DNA of 64,000 nt from Flavobacterium sp. N502540 (GCF_025947365.1 NZ_CP110012.1:3100001-3164000); one strand, 5' to 3'. Positions 8,776 through 18,489 are shown, counted from the first letter of the stretch. Program-made: numbers and translations. Notes: a model not told the origin generated them from the letters alone.

Positions 8776-9057
8776 ATGAATAGTAAAGAAAAGAAACTTT
8801 CTTTTATGTTGAAAGTGAAAGATCTGATAGAGCCTGTAGTAGCAAGACTGGAAACGATTGATTCGAAAATCAGCCAGGGAAAAGTTTTGAGGCCTGAATA
8901 TTATAGAAATGAGGATTTAAAAAAGATGTTTGGACTATCCAATAACACCATTATCAAATACAGGCAGACTGGAATTTTGCCCTATACTAAGCTGGGAGAT
9001 ATTTTTTTGTATAATAGTGGCAAGATTGATAAAATATTGAGAAGCAATGAATCATAA
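8776..9057 (+). CDS. Excisionase/HTH_17-like DNA-binding protein
   Basis: A MerR-like helix-turn-helix protein of about 93 residues. The segment YRNEDLKKMFGLSNNTIIKY followed by RQTGILPYTKLGDIFLY is the typical pattern of Bacteroidetes HTH_17 proteins encoded next to integrases and mobilisation genes. An earlier ATG at 8725 overlaps the upstream stop and would add 17 unrelated residues; I prefer the ATG at 8776, where similarity begins. It is likely a regulator or directionality factor of the decayed element. Its cognate integrase is not beside it. Confidence 0.7.
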   Translation: MNSKEKKLSFMLKVKDLIEPVVARLETIDSKISQGKVLRPEYYRNEDLKKMFGLSNNTIIKYRQTGILPYTKLGDIFLYNSGKIDKILRSNES

Positions 9058-9160
9058 TTCAGCATTTAAGTTACTCAGACTTTAAAAAAAGAGCCTAAAT
9101 GGAGTAGGCGACTGAGAGAGGAACCATTTTCCAAGCAGAGTTTTACATACCATTCCAAAT

Positions 9161-9197
9161 AAAAAAGCCTTTAAACACTAGTGTTTAAAGGCTTTTT
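9161..9197. terminator. Bidirectional terminator after tRNA-Ser copy 1
   Basis: A near-perfect palindrome, AAAAGCCTTTAAACAC pairing with GTGTTTAAAGGCTTTT across a TA loop, with an A-run on one side and a T-run on the other. It lies 30 bases beyond the 3' end of the tRNA (minus strand) and about 100 bases after the HTH gene (plus strand), so it can end both transcripts. Confidence 0.8.
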
Positions 9198-9226
9198 GTT
9201 TTTAAAGTTTCCTTTGAAACTTCATT

Positions 9227-9314
9227 TGGCGGAGGAAGAGGGATTCGAACCCCCGGACCTGTTACAGTCAACAGTTTTCAAGACTGCCGCATTCGACCGC
9301 TCTGCCATTCCTCC
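9227..9314 (-). tRNA. tRNA-Ser(UGA), copy 1
   Basis: The minus strand gives a class II tRNA with acceptor stem GGAGGAA pairing with TTCCTCC, discriminator G, an encoded CCA, anticodon loop centred on TGA (CAGTCTTGAAAACTG) and a long variable arm typical of tRNA-Ser. The T-loop reads GGGGTTCGAATCCC. It is nearly identical to the tRNA at 22960-23047 but differs at one acceptor pair, changed on both strands of the stem (G-C here, A-U there). That argues both copies are functional. Confidence 0.95.
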
Positions 9315-9346
9315 AGTAAGACGCAATCATTTTCTCATTGCGGCTG

Positions 9347-9354
9347 CAAAGGTA
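9347..9354 (-). promoter_or_regulatory. Candidate -7 element of tRNA-Ser copy 1
   Basis: The minus strand reads TACCTTTG, a TAnnTTTG match 33 bases upstream of the tRNA 5' end. The same position upstream of the second tRNA-Ser carries TATATTTG, so the element is conserved between the two copies. Confidence 0.55.
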
Positions 9355-9520
9355 AGATGTTTTTTTGATTTAGAAAAATTTTTGGGCACTATTTGTAAAG
9401 AAAATAATCTCACCTCAAGTTTTGAGAGATTTGAACGGTAATATTTTGGATAAAGATGGATATTAAAGCAACGGATAACAACGGCAGATTTAAAAATAAA
9501 GATTATAATCAAAATCAAAA

Positions 9521-9531
9521 TTGGTACACAG
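9521..9531. repeat. Probable IS3 end, copy A (TTGGTACACAG)
   Basis: An 11-base sequence found again, in the same orientation, at 11984-11994. Each copy is followed by a TATATTA-like stretch and lies near an IS3 transposase gene, so both may be transposon termini. The opposite ends could not be identified with confidence. Confidence 0.4.
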
Positions 9532-9549
9532 ACTATATTATTATCGTAA

Positions 9550-10707
9550 TTATATGAAATGTAATCTATCAAACTCCTCAATTGTTTTATAACCCAGATG
9601 TGAATGTCGTCTTTTCTTGTTATACCAATTTTCAATGTATTCGTATACTTTCACTTTCATTTGATTACGCGGTAAGAGTTTATTTCCATTAATTAACTCA
9701 GCTTTAAAAGAATTGAAAAAACTTTCAGAAACGGCATTATCATAATGACTTTGTCTCCGACTCATACTACGCCGAACACATTTATAGGAGTCTAATGTAC
9801 TGGTGAAAATTTTATTGGCATATTGAACACCTCTATCAGAATGGAAAATTAAGTCTTTAGCAATTTTCCTGTTTTTAATCGCCATTTCCCAAGCAGGCAA
9901 GGTAGTTCGTTTAGTGCTCAATCGATCGCCTAAACTCCATCCAATGATTTTCCTGTCAAATAAATCCATAACAATGGTAAGGTCTAGAAAGCCGTTCGTT
10001 GTTTGTATGTGTGTAATATCGGAAACCCAAGCTTTAGAAGGTTCATTAACTCTAAATTCTCTATTTAATACATTTGGAGACACATAATGATTATGAGTTG
10101 AATCAGTTGTGATCTTATATTTTCTTTTGACTTTTCTTCGAAGTCCCAGCATTTTCATATATAGTGATACTCGCGAACTATGTATTTTAATGCCTCTCTT
10201 TTCAAGTTCTTTAGTAATTTTTATGCAACCATAAGTATGTTTAAATTCATAAAATATAGCTGTAATTTCTTCTTTTAATAAATTTACTCGAATTTTCGTA
10301 TTTGTAGGTTCATGTTTTTTTCTCCAGTAATATGTACTTCTCGACACTTCTAACACGGTACATATTTTAAAAATTGAGAATTTAGATTTATTGTTTTCAA
10401 TGAATTGTTTAATCATTGCTTTTCCTTGAGTAACGTATTTACTTCCACTTTTTAAAATTTCCAGTGTATGTTGTGATTCTTTGAGCTTTTTTTCAAGGTT
10501 AGTAATTAAGGCTTGTTCGGGAGTTAATTTTAAGTAACCACCTCCACAAAAACTTCCTTTTCCAAATTTTTCAAAATCTTTCCGCCATCTATTTAAACAA
10601 CTTCGAGTTATCCCCAGCTCTTTTTCAACATTTTCAATTTGACCCTTTCCTCTGTCATAACTTAATTTAACTGCATATTCTTTGAAAGTTCGCTCGTATT
10701 TTTTCAT
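9550..10707 (-). mobile_element. IS3-family transposase, apparently intact
   Basis: A 385-residue DDE transposase in one continuous frame. An OrfA-like HTH region (residues 1-~65: ELGITRSCLNRWRKDFEKF) and a coiled-coil segment run into an OrfB-like rve catalytic domain with Asp in WVSDITHIQ, Asp in IFHSDRGVQY and Glu in NAVSESFFNSFK. The ending WYNKKRRHSHLGYKTIEEF is the usual IS3-family C-terminus. IS3 elements normally split OrfA and OrfB and join them by -1 frameshifting; here they are fused. The copy could be active. A damaged relative lies 42 bases upstream in the same orientation. Confidence 0.88.
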
Positions 10708-10749
10708 GTTCTGAAGTTTAATTATCTGTAAAAAAGAATATTTTCTTTT

Positions 10750-11847
10750 TTAATGGGGATTTTCAATATATTCAAATATTTTTTCTTCCATTTGTTTTTT
10801 AGTCAGAAGTATATTTAAAGCGGCTAGTTCAGATTTAAGGGAAGTAAAAAAACTTATAGGGATCACATTATCTAAATGATTCCTTGTTCGGCTCATGCTT
10901 TGTCTGATTTCTTTACAAGATTTTAATTTATCGGTAAACAACTTATTAGCGTATTGAGGAGATCGATCAGAGTGAAATATTAACCCCTTCTTTATTTTTC
11001 GATTATGAACCGCTATTTCCCAAGAGGGCATAGAAGTTTCTTTTATTGTCAGTCCATCACTCAGACTCCATCCAATAATTTTTTTGTCAAATAAATCCAT
11101 AATAATTGTTAGAAACAAAAAACCGTTCATTGTTTCTACGTTGGTTATTCCCGAAACCCAAATTTGAGAAGGTTCTTCAGCTATAAATTGTCGATTGAGA
11201 ACATTGGGAAAAACACAAGGATTATAAAATTTACTCGATGTCGCTTTATCTCTTCTTCTAACCTTGCTAGTAAGACCTAGTTTTTTCATGTAGAGAGTAA
11301 CTCGAGAACGTGATAATTTAAAACCCCGACTTTGTAACTCTGCTGAAATCTTTACATTGCCATATATACCTTTATATTCATGAAATATAGAAGTTATTTC
11401 TTCTTGCAATAAAATTGTTTGGCGTTGCCTTGGAGATATTATTTGATTTTTCCATCTATGATACGTATTCTCCCTTATACCTAAAACTTTGCACATTCTC
11501 CAAAGCGGATATGTGTCTAAATTGTTTTCAATAAAATGAAAAATCATAGGTTTCCCTTCAGAAATACATTTACTTGCGTTCTTAAAAATTTCAATTTCAA
11601 TTTCTGTATCCTTAAGCTTTTGCTTAAGTGTTCTTTTAAGTTCGGAAAATCTTTTTTCTTCAGCGGTTCTAAAACGCCCCCTTCCACAAAAACTTTCTTC
11701 TTCATATTTTTGGAACTCATTTTTCCATCTATAGATGTTTGTAGCAGCGATGCCAAATTCTTTTGCAACTTTAGAAAAATTTGTTTCGAGCGCTAGTTTT
11801 ACAATATTTATTTTAAAATTACGGTTATAAATTTTATTCTTCTCCAT
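10750..11847 (-). pseudogene. IS3-family transposase, catalytically dead and C-terminally truncated
   Basis: A 365-codon uninterrupted frame clearly related along its length to the neighbouring transposase. The first catalytic Asp is Gly (WVSGITN versus WVSDITH) and the Glu is Ile (VIPISFF versus AVSESFF); only the middle Asp (FHSDRSPQY) remains. It stops at YIENPH, where the relative continues into its conserved WYNKKRRHSHLGYK tail, so about 25 residues were lost at the junction with the next IS. It cannot transpose itself. The frame is nevertheless free of stops, so a recent decay or a retained DNA-binding role are both possible. Confidence 0.85.
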
Positions 11848-11907
11848 TTCCTAAAGTTTAGGTTCTATTACGTGAATTTAAGAAATAATGAGGTAGATAT
11901 ATAAAAT

Positions 11908-11950
11908 AATAAAAGATAATGATGCACTTGATATGTCATTATCTTTTATT
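11908..11950. terminator. Perfect 15-bp hairpin, possible terminator
   Basis: AATAAAAGATAATGA pairs with TCATTATCTTTTATT across a 13-base loop. It is AT-rich and lacks a GC core, so termination is uncertain; it may instead be the end structure of a lost insertion sequence. Confidence 0.35.
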
Positions 11951-11983
11951 AAACAACTTCCTAGCTGTATTGAAAATTTATAT

Positions 11984-11994
11984 TTGGTACACAG
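11984..11994. repeat. Probable IS3 end, copy B (TTGGTACACAG)
   Basis: Same 11 bases and orientation as 9521-9531, 2463 bases away, upstream of the damaged transposase. It may mark the terminus of a further IS copy whose transposase is gone. Confidence 0.4.
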
Positions 11995-12067
11995 GGTATA
12001 TTAATATCATATTTAATATAGTTTTGCCAATTAGATACTTAGCCTGTTACTAGCCAATCACCATTGG

Positions 12068-12232
12068 TCAAAAAATAACCTCCGCTATATTGGTTTTGGT
12101 TTTAGGGAATTCTCCACCTAGGGAAGTAGTGTCAATATCTTTTACCGCAAGCCTGATCTCATGCTCTTCCTGAGAGTATGAAGTATGAGCAACAAGTAAA
12201 AGCAGAAGAGTTTTAAGTACTTCGTGTTTTTG
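12068..12232 (-). pseudogene. Remnant of a small exported protein gene
   Basis: On the minus strand a frame reads VLKTLLLLLVAHTSYSQ, a textbook Bacteroidota signal peptide ending in SYSQ, followed by EEHEIRLAVKDIDTTSL and about 20 more residues to a TGA. No ATG, GTG or TTG start is in frame before the hydrophobic stretch and a TAA precedes it. Only about 50 residues remain, so this is the 5' end of a lost gene. The family is not recognised. Confidence 0.4.
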
Positions 12233-12318
12233 AAATTATGAACAGGTTTGTTTATTAAAAATAAGTTGAATTTATTTCTAGCATACGCTATTTTTCATAA
12301 AGTTTTCTGTTTGATTAT

Positions 12319-15300
12319 TCACCAAATTTGATAATCTGTGGCTAAATTTTGTAATCTGAAGGTGGGCTGTTGAGACCCGTTGGAAAGTTCTTTAACTTGG
12401 TTTGAAACATAACTTTGAATTTCACTTAACATAATGCTTCCATTTTTGTCTAAATCGGCTTCTTTTGAAAGGAGACCATTAATTAAACAGTATGTGAACA
12501 ACCCATTTTTCCATTTATCACTTTCCAATGCATATTCCAGACCACCTGCAGAAGATATAATAGTGGTTCCATTACCCCTTCGTAAATCAGAAAACAGTTC
12601 CTCATTTAAAGTTTTAAGTTGATTTATAGTTTCCTTTTTTACATTTATCGGTTTAGCACCTCTTTTCTCAATTGTCTGGTCAATAGCTATTTCTGTTTCT
12701 GTACGTTCAGTCTCTTCAACATCTACTTCGCCGCTATGGCAGGCATCTATAAACATTATTTTTTTAAGAGGTTTTATTTTATCAAGTAAGCTTTCAATGC
12801 TTTCGTAGCTAATTCCTTTTTTAATTGGATTATGAAAATCAATGTTATGAGAAGCAATATAGTAGTTAAATTCCTTATCTAAGATTCCATGAGAGGCAAT
12901 GTAAATTATTACAATGTCATTTATTTTGGCATTTTTTAGAAATTCTACAAGTTTCAATACTTTTTCCTGAGTTACTTCAGTATTAAGTAAGGTTTTAGTA
13001 TAAACATTAGTATATAAATTAGATTGAGCAAATAAAATTTTAATGTCTGAGGCATCTTTTGCAGCATATTTTAAGTTGTATGCAGAGTTATCAAATTCGC
13101 TGACTCCTATAGTAACTAAGTATAAATTTGGATTAGCATTAGTTTGCTTGGAGTTAATATACACTGTTTCTTTCAGACTTTCTAAACCAATCTCATTTAA
13201 AACACTTATTTGTATTTTATTATCCCCATCAGCAAGATCAAGCTGGATTAACTTATTTAATTTTTTTGTTTTTAATTTTGATACATCCATTCCATTTTTT
13301 CCATAAACAGGGGTATTATTAATCCATATAAGAATGCTTTTTAAACGATATTTCGAATCTTTTATCTGAAGGTTTAGACCAATCTCTTTTGAACTTATGA
13401 TAGGTTCGATTTTTTCCAATTTTTCAATCTTCAAAGTTGGTAAATCCAAAGAATTGGATGATTGATTTTCTTTATATCCAATTTTATTTAATCGTTTTAG
13501 GTATAGATTCTTAAAAAATTGAACCGTGGTCAGGTCGGCATATCCTAATCTTTGCATTACAATATCAGGTCTGTTAAATTTGAGATCAAATTGTTCTGGC
13601 CTAAAAATTTTGTCACTATTGGAAAACCATAAGAAGTCAAAAATTTCCCTTGTGGCCATGTAATAATTGTCATCAAAAAAGATAATAAAATTATTATCTT
13701 TTAAGAATATAAAGTTAAAATTCACTTTAGATGGATCCTCGTAAGAACCTCTTAGTGCTATTTGATTCTCATTCCATGAGACATTGTATAAATCCGTCGA
13801 TTTTTTTTTCCAATCATAATAATATGTAATATCAGACAGAGTATAGTTAAAAGGTGAAGTTTTAATATCGTCATCAAATAGGTAATTCATGTTTATTGCT
13901 ATAAATGTATTACTCGTTTTGCTGTGTTTATTACCTGAAAAATCTCTTTTGAAAGCGCTTGCTTTATTTAGGAAAACTTTATCTTCTAATGTAATCACTG
14001 GATTTTTAGAAAATTCGCCACAAAGACCTAATTTCTTTTCTTTGTATAATGACTTAGGATCCAGACTATTTAATGTAAGACTCAAGTTGTCAAATTCATT
14101 TGGGTCGTCAGAATCTTCACTTCGAACGCGTTGGGCTCCATTTTCAGCTTTATCAAAAAGTTCAATTTTTATATTTCCATAGTCATCATAACCGTTATTG
14201 CTCCAGCTATCAAAATTTCCATTAAATTCTTTAGTGACATAAGAAAGCTCATTTACATAGTTTATACTATAGATACTAACTTTTAGTGTATCTGAGTTCT
14301 TAAAATTAGTTGTGTTCGATTTAATAACATTTCTAATGTTTTCTTTATCTGAAACATCAAACTTTAAATAAAAAGGAGGTTTATCATATTTAAAGATATA
14401 TTTTCGAATTTTATAAGGTATAGAAAATGTTTGCTTTTCCAGATCGATAACAAAGGTTTCAAATCCATTTTTTGAAAACGAGATGGTATTGGCGTTTTGA
14501 GTGATTTGAAAATAAAAAAGATCATTTTCACTTTTTGGCTCTTTATTGAAATTGTCAAATTCCATAATTTTGATACTGTTCTTTTTTAAAATCAACAGTC
14601 CAGAAGGTTCTTTAAAAATAGAATCTATAATGAGGTAACCATTTTCACATTTATCACAATTTACGTAAGTATTTTTAACTAAATTATCTTTAATCTCTTT
14701 AATAAGCTCATATTGATTTTCTTTGTACTTAAAATATAAACTGCTTGGAATGAATTTAATGAATTTGTAGTTTTTACTGTCGTAAACGAAACTACCTTTT
14801 TCTCTTACATAACCAACGATTTCTTTTTTATCTTGAGTGTAATAAATTGTACTATAGTTTTGGTTTTCAAAAAGAGGAATTTCTTTTAAAGTTGTAACAT
14901 CAAATAAAAAATTTTTGATATTTCTTTTTGTTGTAAAGTCTTCACTTAATCTATTGTCTGTCTCAAGCTTTAACCATAGTTTTTCATTTTTGTTGTCTAT
15001 TTGTAAGTCTTCGAATTTTCCTGTATCAAAAATTTGTACACTATCTAAAACTTTTAAATTCTTTATATCAATTTTATAGAGAAATATATTATCTCGTTTT
15101 GCTACTGAAACAATAACCGTTTGATCAAAATGCAAAACACTTTCTATAGATTCATAAGCATTACCAGATTTTGTTATTTTTAAAGAATTATTTTCACCAG
15201 TTTTAGTATTAAAGAAACTAATGCTGCCGTTATCAAAACCAGTGATCCAATATGGTCCAGATTTAGCAAAAGAACTGGTCTGTCTTTCAAGTCCTTTTAA

Positions 15301-16323
15301 TAGTTTGTGAAGTTTATACTGAAAGAGGTAACCTGAATAAATGACACTATATTCGGTGGCAAAAATCTGTTCTTTAGATTCATAAAATTCCTGAATACTG
15401 CTTCGACCATCTACGCTGATTTTATTAATTATCTTATTTTGTTCTAAATCATAAACTACAATAAGTTCTTTTCCAATACTTCCATCGTTGTTGTCCAGAT
15501 ACAGTAGTTTTTTGCAATCATCAGAAAATCTTACCGAAGTAGGATAGTAGTCTCTATACATAAATTTTGTCGAATCGATAACTTGCCTCGACATAGTTTT
15601 AGTATTGAATATGCAAATGCTGTCTGTATAGCTAAGGGCTATATAGTGTTCATCTTTAGAAATAGCAGGTTCGATATTATTAAATTTTTCCGGTTTTTTT
15701 ACTTTTAAAAGTAATTGGTCATTTGAGGATTGAACTAGATAATTTGTATTGTCCTCAAAAAAACAAACTATATTTTCATTTGTTTTTTCGATATATTTTA
15801 AATCAAGTTGATTTTCTTTTAAGTACTTTTTTATTAATTGTTTGGTTTTTGTTTTTAAATTATATTTAAGAATTTCAAATTCATGATAGGTATCGTCTAT
15901 CAAATAAACTGATTGATAATCACAATAGAATATTTTATTAAATGGATATACTAAATCATTACTTATATTATATTCAGAAATAATGGTATTATTTAAAAAA
16001 TCATAAATGATTATTTTTTTTGCTTCAGGGAAGAATATTAAAAGTTCATTTGAGTTTGGATTTACATCAATAAAAAAAGTACGAAAGCCAATATTGAAAA
16101 TACGTTTAGTATCTATAGTGCATACATTTGCTTTATTTTGAATGTCCCAGACTTTGATTTCATTTTGTCTTTGACAACTGGTAAAAAGATATTTTTGATT
16201 TGCCGAAACTAAGACACGATCGGTCTGATCTTTTGAGCTTAAATTCACATGCATATTAAATTTTTGCCCCAAAACATTAAGATTTAAAAGGAAACAAAGC
16301 AAAAGAGTAGGATATATTTTCAT
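12319..16323 (-). CDS. Exported caspase-fold (peptidase C14) protease with N-terminal beta-propeller
   Basis: A 1334-residue protein with signal peptide MKIYPTLLLCFLLNLNVLGQ. Residues ~30 to ~640 consist of irregular WD40/propeller-like repeats (for example NEIKVWDIQNKANVCTID). A linker region of ~400 residues is unrecognised. A C14 caspase domain occupies roughly 1065-1334, with the His-Cys dyad at H1145 (YIASHGILD) and C1195 (FIDACHSGEVD). An acidic loop DLDKNGSIMLSEI near 1290 resembles a calcium site. Caspase-fold proteases cleave after basic or acidic residues; the propeller probably recognises a ligand. It is divergent from a second exported caspase 204 bases away. Substrate and trigger are unknown. 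Confidence 0.85.
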   Translation of the reverse strand: MKIYPTLLLCFLLNLNVLGQKFNMHVNLSSKDQTDRVLVSANQKYLFTSCQRQNEIKVWDIQNKANVCTIDTKRIFNIGFRTFFIDVNPNSNELLIFFPEAKKIIIYDFLNNTIISEYNISNDLVYPFNKIFYCDYQSVYLIDDTYHEFEILKYNLKTKTKQLIKKYLKENQLDLKYIEKTNENIVCFFEDNTNYLVQSSNDQLLLKVKKPEKFNNIEPAISKDEHYIALSYTDSICIFNTKTMSRQVIDSTKFMYRDYYPTSVRFSDDCKKLLYLDNNDGSIGKELIVVYDLEQNKIINKISVDGRSSIQEFYESKEQIFATEYSVIYSGYLFQYKLHKLLKGLERQTSSFAKSGPYWITGFDNGSISFFNTKTGENNSLKITKSGNAYESIESVLHFDQTVIVSVAKRDNIFLYKIDIKNLKVLDSVQIFDTGKFEDLQIDNKNEKLWLKLETDNRLSEDFTTKRNIKNFLFDVTTLKEIPLFENQNYSTIYYTQDKKEIVGYVREKGSFVYDSKNYKFIKFIPSSLYFKYKENQYELIKEIKDNLVKNTYVNCDKCENGYLIIDSIFKEPSGLLILKKNSIKIMEFDNFNKEPKSENDLFYFQITQNANTISFSKNGFETFVIDLEKQTFSIPYKIRKYIFKYDKPPFYLKFDVSDKENIRNVIKSNTTNFKNSDTLKVSIYSINYVNELSYVTKEFNGNFDSWSNNGYDDYGNIKIELFDKAENGAQRVRSEDSDDPNEFDNLSLTLNSLDPKSLYKEKKLGLCGEFSKNPVITLEDKVFLNKASAFKRDFSGNKHSKTSNTFIAINMNYLFDDDIKTSPFNYTLSDITYYYDWKKKSTDLYNVSWNENQIALRGSYEDPSKVNFNFIFLKDNNFIIFFDDNYYMATREIFDFLWFSNSDKIFRPEQFDLKFNRPDIVMQRLGYADLTTVQFFKNLYLKRLNKIGYKENQSSNSLDLPTLKIEKLEKIEPIISSKEIGLNLQIKDSKYRLKSILIWINNTPVYGKNGMDVSKLKTKKLNKLIQLDLADGDNKIQISVLNEIGLESLKETVYINSKQTNANPNLYLVTIGVSEFDNSAYNLKYAAKDASDIKILFAQSNLYTNVYTKTLLNTEVTQEKVLKLVEFLKNAKINDIVIIYIASHGILDKEFNYYIASHNIDFHNPIKKGISYESIESLLDKIKPLKKIMFIDACHSGEVDVEETERTETEIAIDQTIEKRGAKPINVKKETINQLKTLNEELFSDLRRGNGTTIISSAGGLEYALESDKWKNGLFTYCLINGLLSKEADLDKNGSIMLSEIQSYVSNQVKELSNGSQQPTFRLQNLATDYQIW

Positions 16324-16463
16324 TTAATTTTAATATTTAAGCATGATAAATTAAACCTGGACTATGATTGCGAAATGTGTAAATTAAATTTATTAATTTA
16401 AGGCCATTTGTAAAACACTGAAAATCATTTTATAAATAAAAGAAAAGTTATGTTAAAATTAGT

Positions 16464-16471
16464 TATTTTTG
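16464..16471 (+). promoter_or_regulatory. Candidate -7 element for the plus-strand caspase gene
   Basis: TATTTTTG matches TAnnTTTG 56 bases before the ATG at 16528. The 204-base divergent intergenic region is very AT-rich. No equally good element was found for the minus-strand gene. Confidence 0.4.
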
Positions 16472-16527
16472 TTAAGATTTTATTTTTTTATAAAAACTAT
16501 TTTTAAGTAATTGACAATATTTGCAAC

Positions 16528-18489
16528 ATGAAAAATAATATTTTGTTACTTATACTTGTTTTAAGTTTACAATTGCAGGCAAAAAAACTAGCACTCATAA
16601 TTGCAGTTGGAACTTACCCTATTGAATCAGGGTGGGGAAATATCAGTTCTCTCAATGATATACTTCTAATTAAAAACAGCCTTTTGCAAAATGGATTTTT
16701 AGAAGAAAATATTACTATTATAACGGATGAAAAGGCAAGTAAAAAAGGTATTTTAGATGCAGTAGCAAAATTGCAGGCTAATGTAAAAAAAGGTGATATT
16801 GTAGTACTTCATTATTCGGGCCATGGGCAACAGATTTTTGATGACAATGGAGATGAAATTGATGATAAAGACGAAGCTATTATTCCTTATGATGCTTTTG
16901 CCGATTATTCTGATTCTTATAAGGGAGAAAAACATCTTAGAGATGATGAACTTGCAAGAATCATTACTAATTTTAGAAATAAGCTAGGTAAAGCCGGTCA
17001 ACTGTTAGTCTTATTGGATAGCTGCCATTCAGGTTCAGCTACTCGTGGAGAAAAAACAAGGGGTGGCTATCCTACTTTTGCTCCTTTGGATTGGAAGCCT
17101 AAAACCAGTGAAAAAACTAAAGGAAGTGCTATGTTTGAAAAAATGGCGATAGATGAAGATAACTCACCTTTTATAATGATTACTGGTGCTTCTGCTGATG
17201 AATTAAATTATGAATATCAGGGTTTTGGTTCGTTAAGTTATGCCTTTTCTAAGGCGATGGCTGATTTGGGAACTGATTTCTCTTATAGGCAATTATTTTG
17301 CAAGATTGCTGCAAACATGAACGTGATTACTCCCAAGCAAACTCCAACTATCGAAGGAGATATTGACTACAAATTATTTAAAGGAGATTATTTAGTACAG
17401 CAAAGTTATTATGAAATTAGTAAATTTTCAAAACCAGATTTACTTCAGCTTAATGCAGGAAAATTAAATGGATTGTTCGATAAAACTACTGTTTTTGTTC
17501 TTCCTGCGGGTACTTTAAAGGTAGATAAATCGAAGGTCATTACTAGTGGAACCATTACAAATGCTAATTTTAATACCGCCATAATAAAATTAGATAAATC
17601 TTTACCCGATAGTAATCCAAAAAAGTATTGGATTTTTGTAGATCAATTCGGTTATGGAGATATTACTTTACAAGTTTATATAGAGCCTTCAGACATAGAA
17701 TCTTCGATTAAGGACGGTGTCAACTGTTTTTTGATTAAAAATAATCTTGGAGAGGTTGTGGAAGATTCTCAGAGGTGCGATATTATTATTTCAGGAGGAA
17801 AGTCTGAGTATATATTAAAATCAGCTCATGGAGAAATTATTATAGATCACTTTACGACTACTAGTGAAGCAGATGATTTAGAAATAATTAACGAAAAGTT
17901 GTTCAATTACGCACAAGGAAAATATCTTAAGGATTTAAGTTTAAAAAATTATAATTACCAATTTGAATTTAAGTTGATACCTGTGGAATATAATGCAGAT
18001 AATAATAGAGCGGGAGAATTAAAACCTGAAAATTCCTTTTATGATGAAAGTGGAATATTTAAGGTAAATACAACTGATAATTTTGTGGTATTGCAGGTTA
18101 CTAATAAAAGTGAAATACCAATTTATTTTAGTATTATCGAAATTAATTCTAAAGGAGAAATAAGCTCTTTTATGCCTAACACTAATTGTGAATTAAATAA
18201 TAATGAACGAAGATTGGATCCAGGAAAAACGATGCTATTTAAGGACTGTGTTTATTCTTTCAGTCCACCCTTTGAGAGGCTGGTACTGAAAGGATTCGCA
18301 ACTTCAACCCCCATTAATTTTCAACCTACGGTCCAAACAAAAGGAAGAGGGACTCGCAGGAATAATGCAAATCCTTTGGAAAATTTTATTCAAAAAAGTT
18401 ATACACACGGAAGGGGAGCAGATGGCAATTCGTCCTCCGAAGAAATCGATGGCTATAGTGCCGAATTTGTATATGAAATTGTGAAATGA
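16528..18489 (+). CDS. Exported caspase-fold (peptidase C14) protease
   Basis: A 653-residue protein with a short signal peptide (MKNNILLLILVLSLQLQAK). The caspase domain is N-terminal, about 20-280: KLALIIAVGTY opens the fold, the catalytic pair is H99 (LHYSGHGQQ) and C166 (LLDSCHSGSA), and an acidic segment DDNGDEIDDKDEAIIP follows the His as in metacaspases/orthocaspases. The remaining ~370 residues are beta-rich; a region near 500-580 resembles the DUF4384-like domains often attached to exported bacterial caspases, though I can only suggest this. It pairs divergently with the propeller-caspase and is followed by another exported protein gene. Confidence 0.87.
   Translation: MKNNILLLILVLSLQLQAKKLALIIAVGTYPIESGWGNISSLNDILLIKNSLLQNGFLEENITIITDEKASKKGILDAVAKLQANVKKGDIVVLHYSGHGQQIFDDNGDEIDDKDEAIIPYDAFADYSDSYKGEKHLRDDELARIITNFRNKLGKAGQLLVLLDSCHSGSATRGEKTRGGYPTFAPLDWKPKTSEKTKGSAMFEKMAIDEDNSPFIMITGASADELNYEYQGFGSLSYAFSKAMADLGTDFSYRQLFCKIAANMNVITPKQTPTIEGDIDYKLFKGDYLVQQSYYEISKFSKPDLLQLNAGKLNGLFDKTTVFVLPAGTLKVDKSKVITSGTITNANFNTAIIKLDKSLPDSNPKKYWIFVDQFGYGDITLQVYIEPSDIESSIKDGVNCFLIKNNLGEVVEDSQRCDIIISGGKSEYILKSAHGEIIIDHFTTTSEADDLEIINEKLFNYAQGKYLKDLSLKNYNYQFEFKLIPVEYNADNNRAGELKPENSFYDESGIFKVNTTDNFVVLQVTNKSEIPIYFSIIEINSKGEISSFMPNTNCELNNNERRLDPGKTMLFKDCVYSFSPPFERLVLKGFATSTPINFQPTVQTKGRGTRRNNANPLENFIQKSYTHGRGADGNSSSEEIDGYSAEFVYEIVK

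Larger units (their letters stand above)
9315..9549. other. tRNA promoter region and IS left flank
   Basis: The first ~90 bases are alignable with the region upstream of the second tRNA-Ser and carry its promoter. From about 9440 onward the sequence is AT-rich filler ending in TTGGTACACAG at 9521-9531, a probable IS end just before the transposase stop codon. Confidence 0.5.
11848..12318. other. Interval with hairpin, IS end and a gene remnant
   Basis: No intact gene. It holds a 15-bp perfect hairpin at 11908-11950, a second TTGGTACACAG sequence at 11984-11994, and a broken reading frame with a signal-peptide-like segment on the minus strand at about 12068-12232. This is IS-driven debris upstream of the transposase and downstream of the caspase gene. 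Confidence 0.5.

Noticed and set aside
9181..9441. Plus-strand reading frame containing [20 protein letters not shown]
   Set aside because: It is the antisense of tRNA-Ser(UGA); the same frame appears opposite the second tRNA-Ser at 22947-23132. A well-known false protein.
9521..11994. Composite transposon carrying cargo between two IS3 copies
   Set aside because: The two transposases are adjacent with 42 bases between them, and no cargo or inverted outer ends were found.
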